Origin: Actinobacteria bacterium OK074
Lineage (GTDB): Bacteria; Actinomycetota; Actinomycetes; Streptomycetales; Streptomycetaceae
Direction: 5' to 3'
Length of the DNA stretch: 64,000 nt
NCBI GenBank assembly: GCA_001298575.1
Contig: LJCV01000110.1
Location: forward strand, 122,032 to 186,031
Part shown: positions 52,832 through 62,841 of the stretch, one piece after another
Layout of the letters: the number at the start of each line of letters is the position of its first letter
Numbering within the stretch: the stretch's first letter is position 1
Made by a program: the position numbers and the translations under genes
The notes under the pieces: generated by a model
Told to the model about the DNA's origin: nothing
The model's input: the letters and a program-made list of their open reading frames with translations, nothing else
Databases searched by the model: none

Positions 52832-54163
52832 TCAGTCGCCTGTCGTCAGCCGCTCGTGCAGCGAGCGCGCCGAGGCGTCGGTCAGGGACGCTATCTGGTC
52901 GACGATCACGCGCTTGCGGGCCCGGTCGTCCGCGGCCGTGTCGAACAGGGCGCGGAACTGCGGGTCCAGGTGCTCGGGCGCACGCGCGGTGAGCGCCTTG
53001 GCCAGTTCGGCGACGATCACCCGCTGGTCGGCGCGGAGTTGCTCCTGTTCGGCGCGCTGCATGACGTAACGGTCGGCGACCGCCTTGAGGACCGCGCACT
53101 CGTGACGGGCCGCGCGCGGGACGACGAGTTCGGCGCCGTAACGGGTCAGACGGCCGCTGCCGTACGCCACCCTCGTCGCGCCCTCGGCGGCCAGGCAGAA
53201 GCGGCCGATGAGCTGGCTGGTGGTGTCCTTGAGGCGGGCCTGGGCGGGCGCGGAGCCGTCGTAGCCGCTCGGCCACCACTCCTGGGCCAGGAGGCGGTCC
53301 AGGGCCTCGGCGAGTTCGGCGGGGTCGGTGTCGGCGGGGACGTACCGGCCCAGGGCCACGGCGAAGACCTCGCGGCGTTCGGGTTCGGCGTGCAGGCAGC
53401 CGGGGTCGATGTGGCCCGCGTGCAGGCCGTCCTCGAAGTCGTGCACCGAGTACGCCACGTCGTCGGACCAGTCCATGACCTGGGCCTCGAAGCAGGTGCG
53501 GTGGTCCGGGGACTCCTTGCGGACCCAGTCGAAGACGGGGCGGTCGTCGTCGTAGACCCCGAACTTGCGCGACCCCGGGTCGGTGGGGTGGGCGGCGCGC
53601 GGCCAGGGGTACTTGGTGGCGGCGTCCAGGGCCGCGCGCGTGAGGTTCAGGCCGACGCTGACCAGGCCGCCCGCCGTCTCCGGGGGGCCGTCCACGCGCG
53701 CGGGGCCGTTCGCGCCCGGCTCCCGGACGAACCGCTTCGGCTCGATACGGGTCAGCAGGCGCAGGGACTGGGCGTTGCCCTCGAAGCCGCCGCAGTCCTC
53801 GGCGAACTCGTTGAGCGCCTGTTCGCCGTTGTGGCCGAACGGGGGGTGCCCCAGGTCGTGGGAGAGGCAGGCGGCCTCGACCAGGTCGGGGTCGCAGCCG
53901 AGGGCGGCGCCCAGTTCCCGGCCGACCTGGGCGCACTCCAGGGAGTGGGTGAGCCGGGTGCGGGGGCTGGCGTCCCACTCCGGGGTGCGGGTGCCCGGGG
54001 TGACCACCTGGGTCTTGCCCGCGAGGCGGCGCAGGGCGGAGGAGTGCAGTACGCGTGCGCGGTCGCGTTGGAAGGCGGTGCGGCCGGGGCGTTTGTCCGG
54101 TTCGGGGGCGAAACGGGCGACTGACGTCGGGTCGTAGCCGGGGGGGTGGTTTGTGCCTGCCAT
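52832..54163 (-). CDS. dgt: Deoxyguanosinetriphosphate triphosphohydrolase-like protein
   Basis: 443 residues from ATG 54163. [15 protein letters not shown] and [15 protein letters not shown] hold the HD metal site, and [17 protein letters not shown] holds the last Asp. It hydrolyses dNTPs to nucleoside and triphosphate, controlling the pool for replication. The -10 box ends 6 bp before the ATG and no ribosome-binding site is seen, so the mRNA is probably leaderless. Confidence 0.93.
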   Translation of the reverse strand: MAGTNHPPGYDPTSVARFAPEPDKRPGRTAFQRDRARVLHSSALRRLAGKTQVVTPGTRTPEWDASPRTRLTHSLECAQVGRELGAALGCDPDLVEAACLSHDLGHPPFGHNGEQALNEFAEDCGGFEGNAQSLRLLTRIEPKRFVREPGANGPARVDGPPETAGGLVSVGLNLTRAALDAATKYPWPRAAHPTDPGSRKFGVYDDDRPVFDWVRKESPDHRTCFEAQVMDWSDDVAYSVHDFEDGLHAGHIDPGCLHAEPERREVFAVALGRYVPADTDPAELAEALDRLLAQEWWPSGYDGSAPAQARLKDTTSQLIGRFCLAAEGATRVAYGSGRLTRYGAELVVPRAARHECAVLKAVADRYVMQRAEQEQLRADQRVIVAELAKALTARAPEHLDPQFRALFDTAADDRARKRVIVDQIASLTDASARSLHERLTTGD

Positions 54164-54169
54164 GTTTCG

Positions 54170-54192
54170 ACAGTACGGGGAGGGTCTGACAA
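54170..54192 (-). promoter_or_regulatory. dgt promoter resembling the PafBC motif
   Basis: On the minus strand TTGTCAGAC (54184-54192), 8 bp, TACTGT (54170-54175). It matches TTGTCRGTG-N8-TAnnnT except for the last two bases of the -35 block. The expected start of transcription falls on the A of the dgt ATG. Confidence 0.55.
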
Positions 54193-54315
54193 TTGGGGTG
54201 TGCGTTGTGCGCCTGCGCGTCTGCCTTCGTCTCTTTGTGCGCGGGTGCGGGCCGTGTGTGGCTGGTCGCGCAGTTCCCCGCGCCCCTTTCAGGGCGCTGT
54301 CGTCCCACTTACGTT

Positions 54316-55080
54316 TCAAGCTGACGTCAGTTGCAGTACCTGTGTGCTTGCCCTCGTTCCCTGCGCCTCGTCGTAGCGGTGCAGGACCAGGCGTGCCATC
54401 GCGTCGTGGGCGCCCAAGGGGGCCGCTGCTATGCCGGGGGCTGCCTGGGTGCTCTCGGTGTGGAAGCGGCCGGGGGCCGTGAAGCAGGCGGACAGGGCTA
54501 TGTCGGGGCGGCCCTGGGACGTGAGGGAGCGGATCGCTTCGGGGACCGTGGGGGTGGCGGCCGAGGCGTAGGCCGGGAGGACGGGGACGCCCAGGCGGGC
54601 CGCGAGGAGGCGGGCCGTGTGGTGGGTGTCGACGGCGGAGTCGGGGTCGCTGGAGCCCGCGGCGGCCAGGATGACGGCAGTGGTTCGGCGTTCGGACTCG
54701 GTCGACGGGTCGCGCCAGCCCGCCTCCACGAGCCTGGTGTGCAGGGCCTCCACGAGGAGGGGGTGCGGGCCCAGCGGAGCGGCCACGCGCGCGTGGGGGC
54801 CCGCGGCGGCAGCGGCCTCGGGGATGTCCTTCTTGACGTGGTAGCCGCGGCTGAACAGCAGCGGGACCAGTACCGAGGGGGTGTTCCCGAGGGCCGCGAG
54901 GGTGTCGGGGAGCAGCGGCTCGTTGAGTTCGATGTGGCCCAGGTGGACCGACAGGTGCGGGCGCAGCGCGCGGATCCGGTTGAGCAGCGTCCGTACGGTG
55001 GCCAGGGCGCGCGGGTCGCGGCTGCCGTGCGCGACGAGGACCAGGGCGGGCCGGCGCTGGTCGCTGGGGATCCGGTTCAT
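54316..55080 (-). CDS. Sirohydrochlorin chelatase-type protein (CbiX/SirB)
   Basis: 254 residues in two homologous halves. The first has [13 protein letters not shown] with the metal-binding His, HIELNEPLL and [14 protein letters not shown]. The second half begins [11 protein letters not shown] and has lost the His. These enzymes insert iron (siroheme) or cobalt into sirohydrochlorin. The nearby nirBD genes need siroheme, which favours the iron role. Confidence 0.88.
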   Translation of the reverse strand: MNRIPSDQRRPALVLVAHGSRDPRALATVRTLLNRIRALRPHLSVHLGHIELNEPLLPDTLAALGNTPSVLVPLLFSRGYHVKKDIPEAAAAAGPHARVAAPLGPHPLLVEALHTRLVEAGWRDPSTESERRTTAVILAAAGSSDPDSAVDTHHTARLLAARLGVPVLPAYASAATPTVPEAIRSLTSQGRPDIALSACFTAPGRFHTESTQAAPGIAAAPLGAHDAMARLVLHRYDEAQGTRASTQVLQLTSA

Positions 55081-55479
55081 GTGTGCGCCCGTACTGTCGA
55101 GGTGGCGCCCCTCAGCCGGTGGCTGCCAGGGCCGGACGAGGACTCCGCGGACCGTAAGGGCTCCGTGGGCTCGGTGCGAGGCGGATACGACGCCGTCATG
55201 GTGCGATCCTGACCGCCCGAGGTTGCCTTGCCGTTGCGTGACCCGTCACGGGTCTTTTCGGGGGGTTCACGGTGGCGGGGTGGGGGGTGTGAGGGAAGGC
55301 CCCGGGGGCGTGCGGGCGAACGGTGGTGCCCCTCGTGCGCGCCGGCGCGAACCGGACGTGCGTCCACCGCGTCCCCACTGGCGACACCGGCATCTTTGCC
55401 GATGGTCACACCAGTTCGCACACCGGCTCTCGCACCACTTTTCACTCCACTGTACGACGCACCCCGGGGGACCCCGCCC
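55081..55479. other. Divergent intergenic region
   Basis: 399 bp between the chelatase and SanA-like starts. Open frames here are Pro/Arg-rich and look non-coding. The SanA-like frame extends upstream to 55228, so part of it could be translated from an earlier start. I see no clear operator. Confidence 0.45.
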
Positions 55480-56208
55480 ATGCGCCTGCCGCGCCCGTCC
55501 ATCGCTCGTCTCCGGCGTCCCCGGCGTCCCGGGTGGCTCCGGCTGCCCCGTACCCGTAGGGGGCGGCGGCGGGCCGTGCAGGTGGTGATGGCGGGGTGCG
55601 CGCTGGCGCTGCTGCCCGCCGCGTGGATGTTCACGGCGGCGGACGGGCGGCTGCGGACCGCCGCGGACGTGCCGCGCGCCGACGTCGCCATCGTCTTCGG
55701 GGCCGGGCTGTGGAACGGAGAGCCCTCGCCGTACCTCGCCCACCGGCTCGACACGGCGGCGGGGCTGTACCGGGCCGGGAAGGTGAAGGTGCTCCTGGTG
55801 ACCGGGGACAACAGCCGCAAGGACTACGACGAGCCCGACGCGATGCGGGCGTATCTGACCGCCCACGGGGTGCCGGCCGGGCGGATCGTGAGCGACTACG
55901 CCGGTTTCGACACCTGGGACTCGTGCGCGCGGGCCCGGCGGATCTTCGGGGTGGACCGGGCGGTGCTGGTCAGCCAGGGGTTCCACATCCGGCGGGCGGT
56001 GGCCCTGTGCGACGCGGCGGGGGTGCGTTCGTACGGCGTGAGCGCGCGGGGCGACTCGCACAACGTGACCTGGTACTACGGGAGTTCGCGCGAGGTGCTG
56101 GCGGCGGGGAAGGCGTGGCTGGACTCGGTGTTCACGCCGGACCCGCAGTTCCTGGGGAAGAGGGAAGCGGGGGTGGGGCGGGCGTTGGCCGCCGCGGCGG
56201 CGCGGTAG
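55480..56208 (+). CDS. SanA/YdcF-like DUF218 membrane protein
   Basis: 242 residues from ATG 55480. A basic N-terminus is followed by one membrane helix (VVMAGCALALLPAAWMFTA). The DUF218 fold has VAIVFGAGLWNGEPSPYLAHRLD, VLLVTGDNSRKDYDEPDAM, YAGFDTWDSCARARRIFG and VLVSQGFHIRRAVALC, the full SanA signature. SanA is linked to the envelope barrier against vancomycin in E. coli. It probably acts outside the membrane. Confidence 0.88.
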   Translation: MRLPRPSIARLRRPRRPGWLRLPRTRRGRRRAVQVVMAGCALALLPAAWMFTAADGRLRTAADVPRADVAIVFGAGLWNGEPSPYLAHRLDTAAGLYRAGKVKVLLVTGDNSRKDYDEPDAMRAYLTAHGVPAGRIVSDYAGFDTWDSCARARRIFGVDRAVLVSQGFHIRRAVALCDAAGVRSYGVSARGDSHNVTWYYGSSREVLAAGKAWLDSVFTPDPQFLGKREAGVGRALAAAAAR

Positions 56209-56270
56209 CGGCGGTGGGGGTTGATGTCGCCCCGCTGACCGCGAGGTGGGCCCAAGTGCCGCCCAAAGCC

Positions 56271-56684
56271 TCAGCGTTGGGTGGACCAGTCGGCGTTCTC
56301 GACCGTCCGTCCGTGGGCGCGGAGGCGGGCCGCCACGGCGGGGGCGGCCACGTAGACCCAGGCGCGGACCGCGGTGCCGTCGGGGCGGGTGACGTCGCGG
56401 GCGACCCGTTCGTAGAGGCTGCTCGGGTCGCCGGGGGTGTACTCCTCCAACTCATCGAGCACGCCCAGTAGTTCGGGGTATGCCTCGGGCAGCGCGGTGA
56501 CCAGTTCGCCGCGCACCGGGCCGCCGCCGGGCTGCTCGACGGCGTAGGGGTAGCCGGGGCCGTCGTAGAGGACGGCGTCCGGGAGCAGCGCGGGTTCCTC
56601 GTGGCGGGTGCGGCCACGTAGAAAACGGTTGTGATTGTGCTCGCCGGGGCGGAGGGTGCCGTAGACGAAGAAGGGGAGGCGCAC
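56271..56684 (-). CDS. Gamma-glutamylcyclotransferase-like (AIG2/GGCT) protein
   Basis: 137 residues from GTG 56684 (the frame runs to 56720). FVYGTLRPGEHNH is the substrate-binding YGSL-type loop, VRGELVTALPEAYPELLGVLDELEEY carries the catalytic Glu position, and RAWVYVAAP ends the fold. It probably acts on gamma-glutamyl compounds, but many members have unknown substrates. Confidence 0.85.
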   Translation of the reverse strand: MRLPFFVYGTLRPGEHNHNRFLRGRTRHEEPALLPDAVLYDGPGYPYAVEQPGGGPVRGELVTALPEAYPELLGVLDELEEYTPGDPSSLYERVARDVTRPDGTAVRAWVYVAAPAVAARLRAHGRTVENADWSTQR

Positions 56685-57009
56685 GCGGGTGAGGATCTCA
56701 CGGCGGTGGACGCCGCCCACGACGGGCCGCCTTCGCCCTCGGCCAACCCCTTCACCCGTTCACCCCCTCCACCGTCCCCCCTTCGGGCACTCCCCCGCCC
56801 ACCACCCCCACACCACCCCTGACCTGCTGCAACGCACCCCTCTCCCATCACCCCGCGCCCCCGCCACCACCCGTTCACCACATTCCTGACGCCCCCTCGG
56901 GAAGCGCTTCCCGGCGCCTGCCCCAACCCTCGGAAGAGCAGGGGTACGGCCGACGCAGCGGCGCGCGAGGGGTGTCGCGGGTCGTGCCCTCTCGGAGGAG
57001 CACACCGTC
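56685..57009. other. Intergenic region without features
   Basis: 325 bp of C-rich low-complexity DNA. Only a GGAGGA ribosome-binding site before 57010 is supported. Confidence 0.5.
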
Positions 57010-57546
57010 ATGCGACGCACCGCCGTCCTACGTCTCGCCCGGCCGCTGACCGGTGCCGCGCTCGCCGTCGTCGTCGCGGGGCTGGCCGCCGCGCCCGCGT
57101 ACGGCGGGGACGGCGGCAGCCTGGACGTGTTCCCCTCGACCGCCGTCCCGGGCGGTGACGTCAGCGTCAACACGGCGGCCTGCGGCGCGGACGGTACGGC
57201 GAACGGCGACGCCAGCGCGGTCGGCGCCGGACGGTTCACGCTCGCGCCGAGTGCGCACGAGGGGCAGGCCATCGGCCAGTTCCGGGTGCCGCCGAGCGCG
57301 CAGCCGGGGACGTACGAGATCGTCGCGCAGTGCACCGAGGGCGGGCGGCGGGTCAGCGGTGACCTGGTGGTCACGCTGGCCGCGTCCCGGCAGCAGGTGC
57401 ATCCGCGCGGCAGTGTGAAGACGGGGGTCGGCGGCGCGCTCGGTCCCGACCCCGTACAGACCGCGGCCGGCGTGGCGGCTCTCGCCGTCGCCGCCGCGGG
57501 CGGTACCTGGCTCCTGCATCGCCGGGCGAGAGGCGACGGGATCTGA
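57010..57546 (+). CDS. Secreted or membrane-anchored hypothetical protein
   Basis: 178 residues. A signal peptide ends near ALAVVVAGLAAAPAYG; a beta-rich extracellular part contains two Cys (NTAACGADG, VAQCTEG) that could pair; a C-terminal helix (AAGVAALAVAAAGGTWLL) is followed by HRRAR. GGAGGA lies 9 nt before ATG. It precedes the class F sortase and lacks an LPXTG motif, so it is probably held by its own C-terminal helix. Confidence 0.75.
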   Translation: MRRTAVLRLARPLTGAALAVVVAGLAAAPAYGGDGGSLDVFPSTAVPGGDVSVNTAACGADGTANGDASAVGAGRFTLAPSAHEGQAIGQFRVPPSAQPGTYEIVAQCTEGGRRVSGDLVVTLAASRQQVHPRGSVKTGVGGALGPDPVQTAAGVAALAVAAAGGTWLLHRRARGDGI

Positions 57547-57749
57547 CGGACGCCCTCCGCCGTCCGTCCGCCACCGGTACCGCCGACCCCCGGTCCCTTC
57601 GGGTCCGACGCCCCTCGCGTCCCGGAGGGACCGGGGTTTACCAGGGCTTACCGGGGTTTTCCGAAACCGGTTTCCGAAACAGTTTTCCGCACGAGACCGA
57701 GACCGAGACCAGACCTGGACCGATGCCGAGGCCAAGGAGGTTTCTTCCC

Positions 57750-58400
57750 ATGCGACCCCGCCGCACCATCGGCACCGCCGCCGCGAACTCCGTCATAGCC
57801 GCCGTCACGGCCGTCGCCCTCGCCGTCGGCGCCTGGCTGCTGCACAACGGCGCCGAGGCCCACCCCCCGCCGCAGCCGTCCGCCGCGCAGGCGGCCGTCA
57901 CCGGTACGGGCCCGCGCGCGGACGCCGGTACCGCCCGCGCCCTGCCGCCCTCCCCGCCCGACCGCATCCGCATCCCCGCCATCCGCGTGAACGCACCGCT
58001 GATGGGCCTCGCCCTCACCCCCTCCGGCAGCCTGGACGTCCCACCTGCCGGGAAGAAGAATCTCGCGGGCTGGTACGAGGCCGGGACCACGCCGGGTGAG
58101 ACGGGCACCGCGATCGTCGCCGGGCACGTCGACAACGCCGAGGGCCCCGCCGTCTTCTACGACCTCGGCGCGCTCCACAAGGGCGCCGAGGTCCGGGTCG
58201 AGCGCCGGGACGGCTCCACCGCCGTCTTCACCGTCGACGCCGTCGAGGTCTACGACGCCCGGCACTTCCCCGACGAGAAGGTCTACGGCGCCGCCCGCCG
58301 CCCCGAGTTGCGCGTGATCACCTGCGGCGGGGGCTACTCGAAGGCCACCGGGTACCAGGGCAACGTCGTCGTCTTCGCACACCTCACCGGCAGCGCGTGA
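57750..58400 (+). CDS. Class F sortase
   Basis: 216 residues from ATG 57750, with AAGGAGG 9 nt upstream; an ATG at 57723 precedes that site. An N-terminal membrane anchor (AVTAVALAVGAWLL) and a Pro/Ala linker precede the sortase fold with H126 (AGHVDN) and C192 (RVITCGGGY). These enzymes join LPXTG-type proteins to the envelope. An LPSTG protein is encoded at 63246. Confidence 0.88.
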   Translation: MRPRRTIGTAAANSVIAAVTAVALAVGAWLLHNGAEAHPPPQPSAAQAAVTGTGPRADAGTARALPPSPPDRIRIPAIRVNAPLMGLALTPSGSLDVPPAGKKNLAGWYEAGTTPGETGTAIVAGHVDNAEGPAVFYDLGALHKGAEVRVERRDGSTAVFTVDAVEVYDARHFPDEKVYGAARRPELRVITCGGGYSKATGYQGNVVVFAHLTGSA

Positions 58401-58475
58401 ACCCGAGCCCGCGCCACCCGAGCCCGCGCCACGCAAGCCCGGACCACGCAAGCCCGGACCACCTGCGCCACCCCA

Positions 58476-59258
58476 CTACGCCAGCCACTGCTGGTACGCC
58501 ATGTTCGCCACCAGTGCGAACACCACCGTGAGCAGCACCACCCGCACGAACCCGCTGCCCTTCTTCAGCGCGGTGCGCGCCCCGACCGTGCCGCCGACGA
58601 GGTTGAACACGGCCATCACCAGGGCGAGTTGCCAGTACACCGTGCCCTTCCAGCCGAACGTGGCGAGCGCGCCCGCGTTCGTACAGCAGTTCACGATCTT
58701 CGCGGTGGCGGAGGCGGTGACCAGGTCGAGGTGGAGGACCGCGGTCAGCGCGAGCACCAGGAACGTGCCCGTGCCGGGGCCGATCAGACCGTCGTAGAAA
58801 CCGATTCCGAGGCCCGCGATGCCGATCGCCGCGAGGATCCGGCGCGGGGAGACGGGTGCGGTGGACGGTGCCGTGCCGAAGGCGGGCCGCAGGATCACGA
58901 ACGTGCCGACCCCGACCAGCACCACCATCACAACCGGTTTCAGCACGGCCGTGCTCAGCCCGGCCGCCACGAAGGCCCCGGCCGTGGACCCGGCCAGCGC
59001 CGCGAGCCCGATCCGGACGGCGTTGCGCACGTCGACGGGTGTCCGGCGCGCGTACGTCACCGCCGCCCCCGAGGTCCCGACGATCGCGACCGCCTTGTTC
59101 GTGCCGAGCGCGTACGACGCCGGGGTACCGCCGGGCAGCCCGAGCAGCAGCACGGGCAGCAGGAGGAGTCCCCCGCCGCCGACGACGGCGTCGATCCAGC
59201 CGGCCGCGAGCGCGGCGAGGCAGAGGACGACCATCATGGTCAGGGATATGTCGGGCAT
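58476..59258 (-). CDS. TSUP-family permease (TauE/SafE)
   Basis: 260 residues, about eight membrane helices, with the family hallmarks GWIDAVVGGGGLLLLP near the N-terminus and GFYDGLIGPGTGTFLVLAL in the second half. TSUP proteins move sulfite, sulfonates or other small acids. Divergent from nirB, across the region with the GlnR-like box; a link to nitrogen or sulfur oxyanions is possible but not shown. Confidence 0.85.
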   Translation of the reverse strand: MPDISLTMMVVLCLAALAAGWIDAVVGGGGLLLLPVLLLGLPGGTPASYALGTNKAVAIVGTSGAAVTYARRTPVDVRNAVRIGLAALAGSTAGAFVAAGLSTAVLKPVVMVVLVGVGTFVILRPAFGTAPSTAPVSPRRILAAIGIAGLGIGFYDGLIGPGTGTFLVLALTAVLHLDLVTASATAKIVNCCTNAGALATFGWKGTVYWQLALVMAVFNLVGGTVGARTALKKGSGFVRVVLLTVVFALVANMAYQQWLA

Positions 59259-59744
59259 GATCGCGACAATAACCAACGTCTCTTTCGCCACCTCCGCCAG
59301 GGAGCCCGGCCCGCTCGTGCCGTACCTCACAACCCGACCCCGGCGCGCGCACCGAACCCTCACACCCCGGGTGCGCCCCCGCTGAGGGCAGCGTTCCCCG
59401 TGGGAAACAGGGGTGATGCGACCGGGTAACACCGACGCCGCACGCTCGGTCGTATGACCTCGAAGACGCGTGTGGTGGTGATCGGCACCGGCCGCACGGA
59501 TGTACGGCCCGGCCGGCGCCCGCACCGCGCCGACGGCTCGGTGATCGCATACGACGCATACGACGTGTGGAGCACCTGGAGCACGTCGAACACGTGGGGT
59601 CCGGCGGCCGGGAGCGCCGGTGTGCCGGTCCGCGTCCCCGAGGAACATGCCCGGGAGGAAGCACGGCCCCGGCAGGAAGCGGAGCCGCTGCCCTCCGCCG
59701 GTGGCCCGCCGCTGCGCCCGCTCACCAACGATGGAGGCTCCTGA
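59259..59744. other. Regulatory region between the TSUP permease and nirB
   Basis: 486 bp holding the GlnR-like box. An open frame at 59454-59744 in the nirB frame ends in TGA directly before the nirB ATG. Its product is low-complexity after MTSKTRVVVIG, and it includes the direct repeat CATACGACG at about 59547-59564, so I treat it as a non-coding leader. Confidence 0.5.
59393..59430 (+). promoter_or_regulatory. GlnR-type box before nirB
   Basis: GTTCC-n6-GAAAC-n6-GATGC-n6-GTAAC, the 11-bp half-site spacing of the Streptomyces GlnR consensus (gTnAc-n6-GaAAc). GlnR is known to control nirB. It lies 315 bp before the nirB ATG, so the promoter is likely just downstream with a long leader. Confidence 0.7.
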
Positions 59745-62348
59745 ATGACCGCCGCCCCGGGGGCCACCCCCACGATCGTGCTCATCGGCCACGGCATGGT
59801 CGGCCAGCGCTTCCTCGAAGCGCTCGCCGAGCGCGGCCTGACCGCCACGCACCGCGTGGTCGTGCTGTGCGAGGAGCCGCGTCCCGCCTACGACCGCGTC
59901 CAGTTGACCTCGTACTTCTCGGGGAAGACACCCGAGGACCTGTCGATGACCGACATGGCGTTCATCGAGCGGCACGGCATCGAACTGCACGTCGGTGACC
60001 CGGCGTTGACGATCGACCGCGCGTCGCGGACGGTAACGGCCCGCTCCGGGCTGGCAGTTGACTACGACGTCCTCGTCCTGGCCACCGGCTCCTACCCGTT
60101 CGTGCCGCCGGTGCCCGGCAAGGACTCGGCGGGCTGCTTCGTGTACCGCACGATCGAGGACCTGCTGGCGATCGAGGAGTACGCGAGGTCGCGGGCGACC
60201 ACGGGTGCGGTGGTCGGCGGCGGGCTGCTCGGTCTGGAGGCGGCCGGTGCGCTCAAGGGGCTCGGACTCGCCACGCACATCGTGGAGTTCGCGCCCCGGC
60301 TGATGCCCGTCCAGGTCGACGCGGGCGGCGGCGCCGCGCTGCTGCGCACCATCGAGGAGATGGGCCTGACCGTGCACACGGGCACGGGTACGCAGGAGAT
60401 CGTGGCGGACGACTCCGGCGCCGTCACCGGCATGAAACTCTCCGACGGTTCCGAAGTCGCCACCGACATGGTGGTGTTCAGCGCCGGGGTCCGCCCGCGC
60501 GACCAACTCGCCCGCGACTGCGGCCTTTCGGTCGGCGAGCGCGGCGGCATCACCGTCGACGAGCAGTGCCGTACGGTCGCCGACCCGCACGTGTTCGCGA
60601 TCGGCGAGTGCGCGCAGGCCGCCGACGGCCGGGTCTACGGCCTGGTCGCCCCCGGCTACGAGCAGGCCGAGACGGTGGCCGCCACGATCGCCGCCGAGGA
60701 GTCCAGCTTCACCGGCGCCGACCTCTCGACGAAGCTGAAACTGCTGGGAGTCGACGTCGCCTCCTTCGGTGACGCGCACGGCGCCGCCGCGGACTGCCTC
60801 GACGTCGTCTACTCCGACTCCCGTTCGGGCCTGTACAAGAAGCTGGTCATCGGCCGGGACGGCACCCTGCTCGGCGGCATCCTGGTCGGCGACGCGGACG
60901 CGTACGGCACGCTGCGCGCGTTCACGGGCACGGTCCCGCCGGTCTCGCCCGAGTCGCTGGTGCTGCCCGCCGGTGCCGAGGGCGGCGCCCAGCTCGGCCC
61001 GTCCGCGCTGCCGGACGAGGCGGTCATCTGCTCCTGCCACAACGTCACCAAGGGCACGATCCGCGGCGCGGTCACCGAGCACTCCTGCACCACCGTCCCC
61101 GAGGTCAAGAAGTGCACCAAGGCCGGTACGGGCTGCGGGAGTTGCGTCAAGGTCCTCGGCCAGCTGGTCACCGCCGAGCTGGAGGCGAGCGGCGTCGAGG
61201 TCGACAAGGGCCTGTGCGGCTGCTTCGCCCAGACCCGCGAGGAGCTGTACGAGATCGTCCTCGCGCTGCGCATCAACTCCTACCAGGCGCTGCTGGACCG
61301 CTACGGCCGCGAGGGCGCCCGGGGCGGCGACGGCTGCGAGGTCTGCAAGCCCGCGGTCGCCTCGATCATCGCCTCGCTCGCCTCGACGATCGGCGCGAGC
61401 GGCTATGTCCTGGAGGGCGAACAGGCGTCGATCCAGGACAGCAACGACCACTTCCTCGCCAACCTGCAGAAGAACGGCTCCTATTCGGTCGTCCCGCGCA
61501 TCCCCGGCGGTGAGATCACCCCGGAGAAGCTGATCGTGATCGGGGAGATCGCCCGCGACTTCGGCCTCTACACGAAGATCACCGGGGGGCAGCGGATCGA
61601 CATGTTCGGCGCCCGCGTCGAGCAACTCCCGCTGATCTGGACCCGGTTGGTGGACGCGGGCTTCGAGTCCGGGCACGCGTACGGCAAGGCGCTGCGCACG
61701 GTGAAGTCCTGCGTGGGGCAGACCTGGTGCCGTTACGGCGTGCAGGACTCGGTGCGGATGGCGATCGATCTGGAGCTGCGCTACCGGGGGTTGAGGTCGC
61801 CGCACAAGCTCAAGTCGGCGGTGTCGGGCTGCGCCCGCGAGTGCGCGGAGGCCCAGTCGAAGGACTTCGGCGTCATCGCCACGGCCAACGGCTGGAACCT
61901 GTACGTCGGCGGCAACGGCGGCGCCACCCCGCGCCACGCGGACCTGCTGGCACAGGACTTGACGGACGCCGAGCTGATCCGTCTGATCGACCGGTTCCTG
62001 ATGTTCTACATCCGCACGGCGGACCGGCTGGAGCGCACGAGCGTGTGGCTGGACCGGATTCCGGGCGGCCTCGACCACATCCGTGACGTGGTCGTGCACG
62101 ACTCCCTCGGCATCTGCGAGGAGTTGGACGCGCTGATGGCGGCGCACGTGGACAACTACCGCGACGAGTGGGCGACCACCATCAACGACCCGGAGAAACT
62201 GGCCCGGTTCGTGTCCTTCGTCAACGCGCCCGACACCCCCGACCCGGTCGTCGGCTTCGTCCCCGAACGCGACCAGATCAAGCCCGACCTGCCCCTGCTG
62301 TCCATCGGCATGCGGCCGGAAGCCCTGGAAGGAAGCGCCCAGCGATGA
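59745..62348 (+). CDS. nirB: Assimilatory nitrite reductase (NAD(P)H), large subunit
   Basis: 867 residues. The FAD/NAD part starts IVLIGHGMVGQRF and has VVGGGLLGLEAAG; a BFD-like [2Fe-2S] domain has CSCHNVTKG and GCGSC; the siroheme/[4Fe-4S] part has SCVGQTWCRYGVQDS and SGCARECAEAQSKDFG with the four Cys ligands. It reduces nitrite to ammonium in the cytoplasm, for assimilation. The stop overlaps nirD. Confidence 0.97.
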   Translation: MTAAPGATPTIVLIGHGMVGQRFLEALAERGLTATHRVVVLCEEPRPAYDRVQLTSYFSGKTPEDLSMTDMAFIERHGIELHVGDPALTIDRASRTVTARSGLAVDYDVLVLATGSYPFVPPVPGKDSAGCFVYRTIEDLLAIEEYARSRATTGAVVGGGLLGLEAAGALKGLGLATHIVEFAPRLMPVQVDAGGGAALLRTIEEMGLTVHTGTGTQEIVADDSGAVTGMKLSDGSEVATDMVVFSAGVRPRDQLARDCGLSVGERGGITVDEQCRTVADPHVFAIGECAQAADGRVYGLVAPGYEQAETVAATIAAEESSFTGADLSTKLKLLGVDVASFGDAHGAAADCLDVVYSDSRSGLYKKLVIGRDGTLLGGILVGDADAYGTLRAFTGTVPPVSPESLVLPAGAEGGAQLGPSALPDEAVICSCHNVTKGTIRGAVTEHSCTTVPEVKKCTKAGTGCGSCVKVLGQLVTAELEASGVEVDKGLCGCFAQTREELYEIVLALRINSYQALLDRYGREGARGGDGCEVCKPAVASIIASLASTIGASGYVLEGEQASIQDSNDHFLANLQKNGSYSVVPRIPGGEITPEKLIVIGEIARDFGLYTKITGGQRIDMFGARVEQLPLIWTRLVDAGFESGHAYGKALRTVKSCVGQTWCRYGVQDSVRMAIDLELRYRGLRSPHKLKSAVSGCARECAEAQSKDFGVIATANGWNLYVGGNGGATPRHADLLAQDLTDAELIRLIDRFLMFYIRTADRLERTSVWLDRIPGGLDHIRDVVVHDSLGICEELDALMAAHVDNYRDEWATTINDPEKLARFVSFVNAPDTPDPVVGFVPERDQIKPDLPLLSIGMRPEALEGSAQR

Positions 62349-62707
62349 CCCTGGCACCCGAGTCGACGACCACCGCCCTGAAGGTCCAACTCCGTGTGGC
62401 GGACGGCTGGTTGGAGGTCTGCGACCTGGCCGTGCTGCTGCCGGGCCGCGGCGTCGCCGCCCTGCTGCCGGACGGCCGCCAGGCGGCGCTGTTCCGCGAC
62501 CGCGACGGCGCGCTGTACGCGATCGACAACCGCGACCCGTTCGGCGGCGCGGCCGTCCTCTCCCGCGGCCTGACCGGCACCCACCAGGGCCGCCCGTTCG
62601 TCGCCTCCCCCCTGCTGAAGCAGCGCTTCGACCTGGAGACCGGGCAGTGCCTGGACGACGAGGCGGTACGGGTGACGACGTACGAGGTGCGGACGGCGGC
62701 GAGTTGA
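62345..62707 (+). CDS. nirD: Nitrite reductase, small subunit
   Basis: 120 residues, starting at the ATG that overlaps the nirB stop (ATGA). It has the Rieske-like fold without the Cys/His ligands (AALFRDRDGALYAIDNRDPF), the normal state for NirD. It forms the enzyme with NirB. Confidence 0.95.
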   Translation: MTLAPESTTTALKVQLRVADGWLEVCDLAVLLPGRGVAALLPDGRQAALFRDRDGALYAIDNRDPFGGAAVLSRGLTGTHQGRPFVASPLLKQRFDLETGQCLDDEAVRVTTYEVRTAAS

Positions 62708-62841
62708 CCGCCACCTGACGGTTCGTCAACAACCTTCCAGGAAGCAGCAATTCCCGTACGTCGCTTGCTGCCCGCCGTTCGCCCCTGCGATTCTGGAGAA
62801 CCGGCGAGCGACGGGCCGACGCCGGAATTCTCGGGGGAATC

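Noticed and set aside
59454..59744. A 96-codon frame just before nirB
   Set aside because: Low-complexity product after the first residues, no ribosome-binding site of note, and it lies in the nirB leader.
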